A stretch of DNA of 8,257 bases from CAIOSQ01 sp044359885 (GTDB lineage: Bacteria > Pseudomonadota > Alphaproteobacteria > CACIAM-22H2). The stretch lies in contig JBIKLI010000195.1 in assembly GCA_044359885.1 (NCBI GenBank), positions 1 to 8,257 of the forward strand, given 5' to 3'. Positions 1 to 7,151 of this stretch are shown one piece after another (within the stretch, counting starts at the first letter, position 1; the number at the start of each line of letters is the position of its first letter). The position numbers and the translations under genes are program-made. The notes beneath the pieces are model-generated. The model saw nothing but the letters and a program-made list of their open reading frames with translations. It was not told where the DNA came from and did not search any database.

Positions 1-68
1 TCGTGCTCGAAAACCATCCGTACCGCGCGCTCGCGGACTTCAGGCGAGTAGCTCTTCGATGTCTTCAT
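1..68 (-). CDS. IS3-family transposase OrfA, N-terminal fragment
   Basis: The first 22 residues read MKTSKSYSPEVRERAVRMVF followed by EH, typical of the N-terminus of IS3-family OrfA, the helix-turn-helix DNA-binding half of the transposase (OrfB carries the DDE catalytic domain and is made by frameshifting). The start at 68 has a purine-rich GAGAGGATGGAG stretch just upstream that can act as ribosome binding site. The reading frame is open to the window edge, so most of the protein is missing here. The gene points the same way as the truncated glycosyltransferase, whose stop codon (81-83) lies 12 bases before it, so transcription from the glycan genes could run into the element. Confidence 0.85.
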   Translation of the reverse strand, partial: MKTSKSYSPEVRERAVRMVFEH

Positions 69-80
69 TGCTCCATCCTC

Positions 81-608
81 TCAAGGGTTGGAGCCTCCGG
101 CAAACCCGGAGCGGTTCACGCCATACCAGCGGTGGAACCGTGCCGGCAGGCTCTCGCAGGTCGCCAGCAGCTGCGCGAAGAACGCGGCATCGCGACGTAC
201 GGCGATCGCGCCGAACAGATAGGGCATGACCTCCCCGATCATCCGGCCCCGGAATTCCGGGTAAGGCTCCGGCCAGTCCGCATTGATCACGAAGTCGACG
301 ACCCGCGGCGACAGCAGCACGTCTCGGTCCGAGGCGATGGCGAGCGGGTTCAGGAAGATGCTGTCGGCATCGCAGAAGAAGGTGAACTCGTCGTCGATCG
401 CGACCCGCGAATAGGCCTGCAGCCGGGCGACCATGATGTCGCGCGACAGTTCGGAGCGCAGGATCCGGTCGACGCCGTCGATCGCGGGCGTCGCGGGATC
501 GCTCAGCTGCAGCACCTCGACGCCGTCCGCCTGGACCAGACGGATGGAATGGACCAGCGCCTGGGGGATGGCGATATCGGCTCCGGTCCAGAAGAAAGCG
601 ATGCGCAT
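81..608 (-). pseudogene. Glycosyltransferase-like protein truncated by IS insertion
   Basis: The surviving frame gives 175 residues, starting MRIAFFWTGADIAIPQALVH. It carries an acidic DXD-type motif in FFCDADSIFLNPL (D80-A-D82), the usual metal and nucleotide-sugar binding signature of GT-A fold glycosyltransferases. Residues 1-163 are native and end in FHRWYG. From base 118 the frame runs into the IS terminal repeat and adds 12 foreign residues (VNRSGFAGGSNP) before a TGA at 81-83. From memory, related proteins read WYGDQ at this point; the last native base, G, would fit a GAC codon, so the insertion appears to split that motif. The C-terminal part is lost and the product is probably inactive. 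The gene lies 131 bp downstream of the FkbM methyltransferase on the same strand, and the two may have been one transcription unit. The precise sugar substrate cannot be read from the sequence. Confidence 0.8.
86..118 (-). repeat. Terminal inverted repeat of the IS3-family element
   Basis: On the minus strand the element starts TGAACCGCTCCGGGTTTG and continues into GCCGGAGGCTCCAA. This resembles ends I recall from IS3-family elements of GC-rich proteobacteria. The matching repeat at the other end is outside the window, so the exact inner limit is approximate. The same bases supply the last 12 codons of the truncated glycosyltransferase frame. Confidence 0.7.
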
Positions 609-739
609 GATCCTGCCTGTCTGCGTCCAGATCCGCCGCCCGTCATGCCGCGGGCTGGTGCCGGAGCGGCCTTTTTCTAGTCGCTTTGCCGGCGCCGCTG
701 CAATCGCGCGCGTCGCACGGGTGTCGATCCCGGCCGCTC

Positions 740-1618
740 TCAGAGCGCTGCGAGCACGGTCGCCGCGTCGGCCTTCGCCGACGCGATCCGGTTGAGCCGG
801 CCATAGATCGGCTTGCCGCCGCCATCCAGGCTCGGGACGACCGCATCGACCGCCGCGATCGTGCCGGCATTGTCGTCGATCTCGAAGAAGGAATAGCCCA
901 GGGGCCGCAGCAGGCCTTCCACGCCGCTGCCCGTCTTCGCGTCCAGACATTCGAAGAAGATCGTGGGCCGGGCGCTGGCGACCGCCTCCATCATGCCGCG
1001 CAGGGACTCGGTCTCGTAGCCTTCCGTGTCGATCTTCACCAGCCCCAGCTTCGGAACGATCGCCGCCGGCAGGAAGCGATCCAGGCTGACGACCTGCACA
1101 GGCGTGGTCAGGGCCTTCGGGCGTTCGCCGATGGCGCCGCCCGAAGTCAGCCAGTCGAGCGGCGCCGAGACCGAGAAGGGCAGGACGCCGTTCTCCGCGC
1201 CGACCGCGACCATGAAGGCGTTGGCGGTCGAGGCGCCGTTCGCACGGATATTGAGGTTGAGGCGGGCGAAGTTCATGAAATGCGGTTCGAAGGACGCGAC
1301 CGCGATGCCCGGGTTGGCGGCGAGCGCGGCAAGGGTGTAGACGCCGGTATGCGCGCCGATGTCGAGGGCGAAGGGCGTGTGCGCCGCCATCCGGCACCAG
1401 GCGCGCAGCGACATCGGCTCGTAGCTGCCGTTCCAGAAGAAGCGCAGCGCCACCCCGTCGTCGGCACCGCCCAGCAGCATCCTGAAGCCCAGGCCGTCGA
1501 CGCGGCAGTCGACCCAGCCGAAATAGGCCGGCAGCTTCAGGAGCTGACCCAGCGAAAACCCGTTCCTGTCCGGCAGCGCCGCGCGCCGGCGCAGGGCTTC
1601 GGCATTGAAATCAGACAT
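740..1618 (-). CDS. FkbM-family SAM-dependent methyltransferase
   Basis: The 292-residue product matches the FkbM methyltransferase pattern. The SAM-binding glycine motif is ALDIGAHTGVYTLAAL (about residues 84-99), followed by the acidic residue after beta-2 (ASFEPH, E111) and the family block LVKIDTEGYETESLRG (193-208), then FFECLD (221-226). FkbM-type enzymes usually O-methylate sugars, polyketides or other secondary products; here the glycosyltransferase downstream suggests a glycan substrate, which is inference. The start at 1618 (MSDFN) is chosen because an AGGA element lies a few bases upstream and the SAM domain is complete from there; longer frames extend upstream without family resemblance. 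There is no signal peptide, so it is probably cytoplasmic. The gene is divergent from the NnrU-family gene and appears intact. Confidence 0.87.
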   Translation of the reverse strand: MSDFNAEALRRRAALPDRNGFSLGQLLKLPAYFGWVDCRVDGLGFRMLLGGADDGVALRFFWNGSYEPMSLRAWCRMAAHTPFALDIGAHTGVYTLAALAANPGIAVASFEPHFMNFARLNLNIRANGASTANAFMVAVGAENGVLPFSVSAPLDWLTSGGAIGERPKALTTPVQVVSLDRFLPAAIVPKLGLVKIDTEGYETESLRGMMEAVASARPTIFFECLDAKTGSGVEGLLRPLGYSFFEIDDNAGTIAAVDAVVPSLDGGGKPIYGRLNRIASAKADAATVLAAL

Positions 1619-1798
1619 CGTCCTGAAAAGACCTTCCGCGCGCCCACCGCTGGGGAAAGCATACGCGATCCGGCGACGCCCGGGAAACCGGATCGGGATG
1701 TGGCTTGAGCGCGCGGCGTGGAATGCCTCAGACTGCCGACAGTGCCTGCCGCCCTGCCGGCAGGCGAACGCGTCTCCCCTGTTCGGACCGGTGGATCC
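1619..1798. promoter_or_regulatory. Divergent intergenic region with inverted repeat at 1744-1765
   Basis: This 180-bp spacer separates the minus-strand FkbM gene from the plus-strand NnrU-family gene and should hold promoters for both. Visible structure: GCCTGCC (1744-1750) pairs with GGCAGGC (1759-1765) across 8 bases, and inside it lies a perfect 12-bp palindrome, CCTGCCGGCAGG (1753-1764). This could be an operator or a leader hairpin, 34 bases before the NnrU-family ATG. On the minus strand TATGCT (1663-1658) is a possible -10 box for the FkbM gene, about 40 bases before its ATG, but no good -35 partner is seen. Promoter positions are weak guesses. Confidence 0.35.
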
Positions 1799-2377
1799 AT
1801 GACCCTTCTGCTTCTCGGCCTCGTCCTGTTCCTGGGCACACACGCCGTCCGCATCGTGGCCGACGGTCTGCGCGACACGCTGATCGCCCGGTTCTCCCTC
1901 AACGGCTACAAGGGCCTCTATTCGCTGCTCTCGGTCCTGGGGCTGGTCCTCATCGTCTTCGGCTATGCCGAGGCGCGCGCCGCATCTGTGGTGATCTTCG
2001 CGCCGCCGGCATGGACGCGGCATCTGGCGGCCCTGCTCACGATCCCGGCCTTTGTCCTTCTGGCCGCCGCCTACGTCCCCGGAACGCGCCTCAAGGCCCG
2101 CGTCGGCCATCCGATGGTCCTGGGGGTGAAGATCTGGGCATTGGCCCATCTCGTCGCGAACGGGACGCTGCACGACGTGCTGCTGTTCGGCACGTTCCTC
2201 GCGTGGTCGGTCGCGCTCTACGCCACCAGCCGCCGGCGCGACCGTATCGCAGGCGTCGTCCACGCGCCCGGATCCGCGCAGCGCGACGCCATGGCCGCGG
2301 TCGCCGGGCTCGCCGCCTGGGCGGCCTTCGCGTTCTGGCTGCACGCCGCGCTGATCGGCGTCCGGCCGTTCGGCTGA
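1799..2377 (+). CDS. NnrU-family integral membrane protein
   Basis: A 192-residue hydrophobic protein beginning MTLLLLGLVLFLGTHAVRIV. About six membrane segments are visible (roughly 1-18, 42-58, 74-92, 108-122, 124-141 and 165-187). NnrU-like features are the His in FLGTHAVRI (H15), the NGYKGLYSL block (35-43) and HPMVLGVKIWALAHLVANG (104-122), which includes H104 and H117. NnrU was named from denitrification clusters, and the family is related to plant 15-cis-zeta-carotene isomerase, a haem membrane enzyme; the conserved histidines may bind haem, but most chromosomal members have no tested role. No nitrite or nitric oxide reductase genes are seen nearby, so a denitrification role is not supported here. 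The ATG at 1799 is preferred over an in-frame ATG at 1718 because the family pattern begins there and GGTGG sits just upstream. Confidence 0.85.
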   Translation: MTLLLLGLVLFLGTHAVRIVADGLRDTLIARFSLNGYKGLYSLLSVLGLVLIVFGYAEARAASVVIFAPPAWTRHLAALLTIPAFVLLAAAYVPGTRLKARVGHPMVLGVKIWALAHLVANGTLHDVLLFGTFLAWSVALYATSRRRDRIAGVVHAPGSAQRDAMAAVAGLAAWAAFAFWLHAALIGVRPFG

Positions 2378-2455
2378 TCCTGCGCCGGGTCCGCCGGCAG
2401 GGCGCGGTACGGTTGCGGTTTTCCGTCCGGCCGATCCTTGTGGCAAGCTGACGCT

Positions 2456-2476
2456 GGCGGCGTCGCGAAGGCCGCC
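2456..2476 (+). other. Leader hairpin before the dimethylformamidase-like gene
   Basis: GGCGGC (2456-2461) and GCCGCC (2471-2476) can form a 6-bp GC stem with a 9-base loop. It ends just before the G-rich ribosome binding site (around 2479-2485) of the gene starting at 2490. It could affect translation or mRNA stability, but hairpins of this size are common by chance in GC-rich DNA. Confidence 0.25.
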
Positions 2477-2489
2477 TGGGTGGGGACGG

Positions 2490-4652
2490 ATGCATCGATT
2501 GACGGGATATGTCGACCGCTGGAGCGTGCGCGCCGGCGAACGCATCGGATTCCATGTGTCGAGTGCCGGCGATGCGCCCTATGCGCTGCGCTTCGTGCGT
2601 CATCTCTGCGCGGATCCGAATCCGGACGGGCCTGGCTATCGCGAACGGGCGATGCCGACGTCGCTGGACGGGATTCATGCCGGCCGTTTCCACGCGGCGC
2701 GTCCGGGAAGCTTCGCCGTCGCCGACGCGCTCGCCCTGCCGGCGTCGGGGGACGCCATCGACCTGACGCTGTCGCTCTGGCCGACCTTGCCCGGCAGCGG
2801 CAGGCAGGTCGTCGCGGCGATCGACGGCGCGGGCTTCGCGCTGCGGCTGGAACTGGCGCCGCATGGCGGCGCCGCGCTCGTCGTCGGCGACGCGCGCGTC
2901 GAGATCGAGGCGCCGATGCTGGCACGGCGCTGGTACCGGCTGCACGCCAGGATCGACGCCGCGGCCGGCATCCTGGCGCTGTCGCAGACGCCGCGCGACC
3001 CCGTGGCGACGATCGCCGATTCCGGGAGCGCGTCCTGCCGCGCCACGCTGCCACGGCCGGCCGGGCCGGTGCGTGCGGTCGTCGCGGCCGAATTCGGTGC
3101 GGACGGCGTCGTCGCGTCGCATTTCGACGGCAAGATCGAGGCGCCGGCGATCCGTGCGGCGGACGGCGCCGTCGTCGCCGCCTGGGATTTCTCGCGTGCC
3201 ATCGCCACCCAGCGCGCGATCGACACCGGACCCCAGGCCGCCCATGCGCGGCTCGTCAACCTGCCGGCACGCGCGATGACCGGTTCGAACTGGACCGGCG
3301 AGGTCCATGACTGGAAGGCGGCGCCCGAGCAGTACGGCGCCATCCATTTCCATCGCGACGACATGGGCGATTGCGCCTGGCCACAGGCCTTCGCACTCGA
3401 CGTGCCGGCCGACTGGCCCAGCGGCTTCTACGCGGCGCATCTGCGCAGCGATTCGGGCGAGGACTACATCCCCTTCTTCGTGCGGCCCGGCAGGACCGCG
3501 CCGACCGCCGACATCGCCTTCCTGGTGCCGACCTTCAGCTATCAGGTCTACTCGAACCATGTGCGCCCGGGACGCGGGGCGGAGATCCGCGATCGGGCGC
3601 GGGCCTGGGGCGCGCTCGTCGAGACGCCCGACATGAACCCGCAATTCGGACTCTCCACCTATAATTTCCATGCCGACGGGTCCGGCGTCTCGATCGTCTC
3701 GATGCTGCGGCCGCAGCTCGACACGCGTCCGCGGCAGATCAGCCTGATGGATCCGGCGCCGGGCGGCTCGGGCACCGGGCGCATCGGCTGCGACAGCTAT
3801 GTCGTCGACTGGCTCGATCGCCTGGAGATCGGGCACGACATCGTCACGGACCACGATCTCCATGCCGAGGGCATCGCCGCGCTCGCGCCCTATCGCGTCC
3901 TGATCTGCGCCCAGCATCCCGAATATCATTCGCAGCGGATGCTGGAGGCGCTGGAGACGTTCCTGGCGCGGGGCGGCCGGCTGATCTATCTCGGCGGCAA
4001 CGGCTTCTACTGGCGCGCCGAGCCGTCCGCGGATGCGCCCCACGCGCTCGAGGTGCGGCGTGCTGAGGGCGGCATCCGGGTCTGGGCGACGGAACCCGGC
4101 GAGAGCTGGCACCAGTTCGGCGGCGGCTATGGCGGGCTGTGGCGCCGGATCGGCAAGCCGGCGCATCGGCTGGTCGGCAACGGCTTCTCGGCGCAGGGCC
4201 GGCATCTCGGCTTTCCCTATGTCTTCACGGACGCGATCGCCGATCCGCGGGTGCGCTTCATGACCGACGGGATCGAGGACGTCGCCGGCGCGGGGCGCGT
4301 GTTCGGCGACAGCGGCGTGATGGGCGGCGGCGCGGCGGGTTTCGAGCTCGACAGCGCCGATCCGCGCCACGGCACGCCGCCGAACGCGCTGGTGGTCGCC
4401 AAGGGCGTCGTGATCCACGACGATTTCTGCTGGGTCAACGAGGACATGCTGGTCCATCGCCATCCGCGCCGGCGCGAGGACTGGTCCTGCGCCGACATGG
4501 TGTTCTTCGAGACCGCCGCCGGGGGTGCGGTGTTCAGCGTCGGCTCGATGACCTATGTCGGCGCGCTGCCGCCCGGCGGCTATGCCAATACCTGCGCGCG
4601 CCTGACCACCAATGTGCTGCGCCGTTTCCTCGACCCGCGTCCCTTCGGGTGA
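2490..4652 (+). CDS. N,N-dimethylformamidase large-subunit family protein (putative amidohydrolase)
   Basis: The 720-residue product resembles the large subunit of N,N-dimethylformamidase, which hydrolyses DMF to dimethylamine and formate. The N-terminal part starts with a beta-rich region. A laminin-G-like region follows at about 90-240 (LTLSLWPTLPGSGRQ to AAWDFSRA), as expected for this family. The catalytic C-terminal part contains PTFSYQVYSNH (347-357), STYNFHADGSGVS (389-401) and CAQHPEYHS (473-481). The Paracoccus enzyme binds one iron through two Tyr and one Glu; Y351, Y391 and E478 are my candidates here, from motif context and similar spacing. There is no signal peptide. The protein is slightly shorter than the roughly 760-residue characterised enzymes. 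The small alpha subunit, a separate short gene in known DMFases, is not found on either side. The substrate may therefore be another amide. The start has GGTGGGG upstream; gaps to its neighbours are 112 and 102 bp. Confidence 0.83.
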   Translation: MHRLTGYVDRWSVRAGERIGFHVSSAGDAPYALRFVRHLCADPNPDGPGYRERAMPTSLDGIHAGRFHAARPGSFAVADALALPASGDAIDLTLSLWPTLPGSGRQVVAAIDGAGFALRLELAPHGGAALVVGDARVEIEAPMLARRWYRLHARIDAAAGILALSQTPRDPVATIADSGSASCRATLPRPAGPVRAVVAAEFGADGVVASHFDGKIEAPAIRAADGAVVAAWDFSRAIATQRAIDTGPQAAHARLVNLPARAMTGSNWTGEVHDWKAAPEQYGAIHFHRDDMGDCAWPQAFALDVPADWPSGFYAAHLRSDSGEDYIPFFVRPGRTAPTADIAFLVPTFSYQVYSNHVRPGRGAEIRDRARAWGALVETPDMNPQFGLSTYNFHADGSGVSIVSMLRPQLDTRPRQISLMDPAPGGSGTGRIGCDSYVVDWLDRLEIGHDIVTDHDLHAEGIAALAPYRVLICAQHPEYHSQRMLEALETFLARGGRLIYLGGNGFYWRAEPSADAPHALEVRRAEGGIRVWATEPGESWHQFGGGYGGLWRRIGKPAHRLVGNGFSAQGRHLGFPYVFTDAIADPRVRFMTDGIEDVAGAGRVFGDSGVMGGGAAGFELDSADPRHGTPPNALVVAKGVVIHDDFCWVNEDMLVHRHPRRREDWSCADMVFFETAAGGAVFSVGSMTYVGALPPGGYANTCARLTTNVLRRFLDPRPFG

Positions 4653-4754
4653 GCCGGGTGTCGGGCAGGGACCGCGCGACGTCGGCGCGCGGGCGCATTC
4701 CGGTCTGAAAACCTCTATGTTTCCTGCTTCCGAAGCCCTGCGAGAGGATTCGCG

Positions 4755-5156
4755 ATGACCCAGGCCGATCTCGTTCTTCCCGCCGCCGTCACCCTCGCCA
4801 TCGCGCTGCTGCTGTTCGGCTGCGCGCTCAGGGTCGGTCGCATGCGCATGCGCCATCGCATCGACGCGCCGGCCACGACCGGGCATCCGGACCTGGAGAT
4901 CGCGCTGCGCGTGCAGATGAACACGCTGGAGAACGCGGTGCTGGTGCTGCCGCCGCTGTGGCTGGCCGCGATCTATTTCGGACCGCGCGCGGCGGCGGCG
5001 GCCGGGTCGGCCTGGGTCGCCGCGCGCCTTTGGTACGCGGTCGCCTACGCCGCCGATCCGCGCAAGCGCGGCGGCGGCTTCGCCGGCGGCATGGTCGCCT
5101 GGCTCGCGCTGATGGCGATGGCGGTCTGGGGGATCGGCCGGGCGGCGTTCGCGTGA
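4755..5156 (+). CDS. MAPEG-family membrane protein
   Basis: A 133-residue protein with four predicted membrane helices (about 8-25, 59-76, 79-98 and 110-131). The MAPEG signature RVQMNTLEN lies at 52-60, with polar residues typical of the family's cofactor site, and ARLWYAVAY at 90-98. MAPEG members are small trimeric membrane proteins; some are glutathione transferases or peroxidases and others act in eicosanoid synthesis, but bacterial members like this one are mostly of unknown substrate. The ATG at 4755 has a clear AGAGGA ribosome binding site. Its TGA overlaps the GTG start of the ABC exporter, suggesting translational coupling and a joint role, perhaps conjugation and export of a hydrophobic compound; that role is inference. 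Length is normal and nothing looks broken. Confidence 0.87.
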   Translation: MTQADLVLPAAVTLAIALLLFGCALRVGRMRMRHRIDAPATTGHPDLEIALRVQMNTLENAVLVLPPLWLAAIYFGPRAAAAAGSAWVAARLWYAVAYAADPRKRGGGFAGGMVAWLALMAMAVWGIGRAAFA

Positions 5157-6964
5157 GCGACGGGACGGTTTCGGCCGCCCGGGGTGCGGCCCCGGCGCGG
5201 CGCCTGCGGCCGCTGCGCAGCCTGCTGCCGTTCCTGAAGCCCTACCGGGCGCGCGTCGCGCTGGCGGCGCTGTTCCTGCTGCTGGCCGCCGCCGCGACGC
5301 TGGCCTTTCCCTGGGCGGTGCGGCACTTCGTCGATGGCGGTCTCGACCTTGGCGTCGATGCGCCGGGCGCGGACCGGCTGGCGGCGATGCGCGACGGCAT
5401 GCTGCCGCTCTTCGCGGTCAGCGTGGCGCTGGGCGTCTTCACGGCTGCGCGCTTCTACATGGTCACGTGGATCGGCGAGCGCGTCACCGCGGACCTGCGG
5501 CGGGCGGTCTATGCGCATGTGCTGCGCCAGAGCCCGCAATTCTTCGAGAGCGTGAAGACCGGCGAGGTGCTCAGCCGCCTGACCGGCGACACGGCGGTGG
5601 TGCAGACGGCCGTGGGGTCGAGCGTCAGCATGGGGCTGCGCAGCGCGGTCATGTGCGCGGGCGCGCTTGCGATGCTGCTGGCCACCAATCCGCGGCTGGT
5701 GCTGATGGTCGCGGCGGTGGTCGTGGTGGTGGTGGTGCCGGCGCTCGTCATCGGACGGCGCGTGCGCCGCCTGTCGCGCGCCAGCCAGGACCGCATCGCC
5801 GACACCAGCGGGCTGGCCGGCGAGATCCTCGCCGCCATTCCGGTGGTGCAGAGCTTCGTGCGCGAGGATGCCGAAGCCGCGCGCTTCGCGGCGATGAACG
5901 AGCGGGCCTTCGCCACCGCCGCGCGCCGGGCCGCCACGCGCGCGGCGCTGACGGCGTTCGTGATCGTCGGGGTGTTCGGCTGTCTGCTCTGGGGACTGCA
6001 TGGCGGGGTGCAGGCGGTGATCGAGGGACGGGCCAGTTGGGGGATGCTGACGCAGACGGCGCTCTATATCGGCCTGATCGCCTCCAGCGTCGCCGTGCTC
6101 GCCGAGGTCTGGGGCGAATTGCTGCGCGCCGCCGGCGCCACCGAGCGGCTGATGGAACTGCTCGACACCGTGCCCGCCATCGTCGACGCGGCGCAGCCCG
6201 TGGCCCTCCCCGGCGGGGGCGGCGGGGTGCGCGTCGAATTCGACGCGGTCGGCTTCGCCTATCCTTCGCGGCCTGCCGAGCCGGTGCTGCGCGGGCTCGG
6301 TTTCACCGTCGCCCCGGGGCAGACGGTGGCGCTGGTCGGCCTGTCGGGCGCGGGCAAGACGACCGTGTTCCAGCTGCTGCAGCGCTTCCACGACGTCGCG
6401 GACGGCGCGATCCGCCTCGACGGCGTCGATCTGCGCCGGCTGCGACTTGCCGATCTGCGCGCGCGCATCGCGGTCGTGCCGCAGGAGCCGGTGATCTTCT
6501 CGGGCAGCATCCTCGACAATCTGCGCTATGGCCGGCCCGAAGCGACGGACGAGCAGGCGATGGCCGCCGCCCGCGCCGCCTTCGTCGACGGGTTCGTCGG
6601 GCAGATGTCCGAGGGCTACGCGACCTTCGTGGGCGAGCGCGGCCTGCGCCTGTCGGGTGGGCAGCGCCAGCGCATCGCGATCGCCCGCGCGATGCTGAAG
6701 GACGCGCCGCTGCTGCTGCTCGACGAGGCGACCAGCAGCCTCGACGCCGAGAGCGAGCGCGCGGTCCAGGCGGCGCTGGAAGTGGCGATGCGCGGCCGGA
6801 CCACCATCGTCATCGCCCATCGCCTGGCGACCGTGCAGCGCGCCGACCGCATCCTGGTCCTCGATCGCGGCCAGGTCGCGGACAGCGGCACCCATGGCGA
6901 ACTGGTCGCCCGCGGCGGGCTCTATGCCCGGCTCGCGGCGCTGCAATTCGCCGCGCCGGGTTAG
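5153..6964 (+). CDS. ABC exporter half-transporter (MsbA/ABCB-like, fused permease and ATPase)
   Basis: The 603-residue product has an N-terminal membrane domain with six helices (about 33-57, 83-104, 160-177, 183-200, 265-285 and 298-318), then a nucleotide-binding domain. All ATPase motifs are present: A-loop Y370 (FAYPSRP), Walker A GLSGAGKTT (396-404, K402), Q-loop Q444, signature LSGGQ (500-504), Walker B LLLLDEATS with D524 and catalytic E525, and H-loop H556. It should work as a homodimer in the inner membrane, exporting lipids or hydrophobic compounds; the substrate is unknown. The GTG start at 5153 overlaps the MAPEG stop (GTGA); an upstream ATG at 4958 in frame only adds MAPEG shadow sequence. 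A run of seven valines (189-195), mostly from GTG codons, sits in the fourth helix. The domain order and alphaproteobacterial context fit the MsbA-related exporter group, but it need not be the essential MsbA. Confidence 0.93.
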   Translation: MSDGTVSAARGAAPARRLRPLRSLLPFLKPYRARVALAALFLLLAAAATLAFPWAVRHFVDGGLDLGVDAPGADRLAAMRDGMLPLFAVSVALGVFTAARFYMVTWIGERVTADLRRAVYAHVLRQSPQFFESVKTGEVLSRLTGDTAVVQTAVGSSVSMGLRSAVMCAGALAMLLATNPRLVLMVAAVVVVVVVPALVIGRRVRRLSRASQDRIADTSGLAGEILAAIPVVQSFVREDAEAARFAAMNERAFATAARRAATRAALTAFVIVGVFGCLLWGLHGGVQAVIEGRASWGMLTQTALYIGLIASSVAVLAEVWGELLRAAGATERLMELLDTVPAIVDAAQPVALPGGGGGVRVEFDAVGFAYPSRPAEPVLRGLGFTVAPGQTVALVGLSGAGKTTVFQLLQRFHDVADGAIRLDGVDLRRLRLADLRARIAVVPQEPVIFSGSILDNLRYGRPEATDEQAMAAARAAFVDGFVGQMSEGYATFVGERGLRLSGGQRQRIAIARAMLKDAPLLLLDEATSSLDAESERAVQAALEVAMRGRTTIVIAHRLATVQRADRILVLDRGQVADSGTHGELVARGGLYARLAALQFAAPG

Positions 6965-6991
6965 AAAAATCTCGCCAGCGGAGAAACCCCC

Positions 6992-7007
6992 CGGCGCCCC
7001 TGCGCCG
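6992..7007 (+). terminator. Possible terminator after the ABC exporter gene
   Basis: CGGCGC (6992-6997) and GCGCCG (7002-7007) form a perfect 6-bp GC stem with a CCCT loop, 27 bases after the ABC stop codon. It is followed only by TTAATGG, not a strong T run, so it is either a weak intrinsic terminator or a 3' stabilising hairpin. Confidence 0.4.
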
Positions 7008-7030
7008 TTAATGGTGAGAAGACGAGGTTC

Positions 7031-7151
7031 TCACGCGAAGCCGCGAAGGACGCGAAGCCGGGTCTGGCGGCGCAGCGCCGTCGGCAGGCGGCCGGCGCAT
7101 GCGCGACGGGATCGCAGAGCCTTCCTTCGCGTCCTCCACGTCCTCGCGTGA
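7031..7151. repeat. Intergenic element with 27-bp imperfect terminal inverted repeats
   Basis: The left arm (7031-7057) begins TCACGCGAAG and contains three GCGAAG units spaced 8-9 bases apart. The right arm (7125-7151) is its reverse complement with 4 mismatches in 27 bases by my alignment, ending CCTCGCGTGA. Similarity stops sharply outside both arms. The 67-base interior holds a further small hairpin, CGGCG-cag-CGCCG. The structure resembles the palindromic intergenic repeats found in many copies in GC-rich proteobacterial genomes, some of which are mobilised like MITEs; copy number cannot be checked from one window. It lies between the exporter gene and the ZorA-like gene. Confidence 0.7.

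Larger units (their letters stand above)
1..118 (-). mobile_element. IS3-family insertion sequence, orfA-side end (partial)
   Basis: Read on the minus strand, this segment begins with TGAACCGCTCCGGG at 118 and runs through a short leader into a transposase orfA start at 68. IS3-family elements start with TG, carry an imperfect terminal inverted repeat and encode orfA just inside it, so both end sequence and gene order fit. The inner boundary is placed at 118 because the TG of the repeat begins there and the interrupted glycosyltransferase stays in frame up to base 119. The rest of the element, including orfB and the other end, lies left of the window. Bases 119-122 (CGCC) could be one copy of the 3-5 bp target duplication these elements make, but the second copy is not visible. 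Confidence 0.85.

Noticed and set aside
660..676. GCCG-gag-CGGC hairpin followed by CTTTTT as a plus-strand terminator
   Set aside because: Only a 4-bp stem, and no plus-strand gene ends here; on the minus strand the T run is on the wrong side.
1705..2451. 248-codon plus-strand frame overlapping the NnrU-family gene
   Set aside because: Arg-rich shadow; the alternative frame gives a coherent six-helix family protein.
2091..4886. 931-codon minus-strand open frame opposite the dimethylformamidase-like gene
   Set aside because: It is rich in Arg, Ala, Gly, Asp and His with no domain pattern, the usual antisense shadow of a GC-rich gene; the plus-strand frame shows family motifs throughout.
5045..6946. 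633-codon minus-strand open frame opposite the ABC exporter
   Set aside because: Low-complexity His/Arg/Gln-rich translation and complete overlap with an ABC gene having every expected motif.
5467..7011. 514-codon plus-strand open frame overlapping the ABC exporter in another frame
   Set aside because: Arg/Gly/Ala-rich shadow translation without recognisable features.
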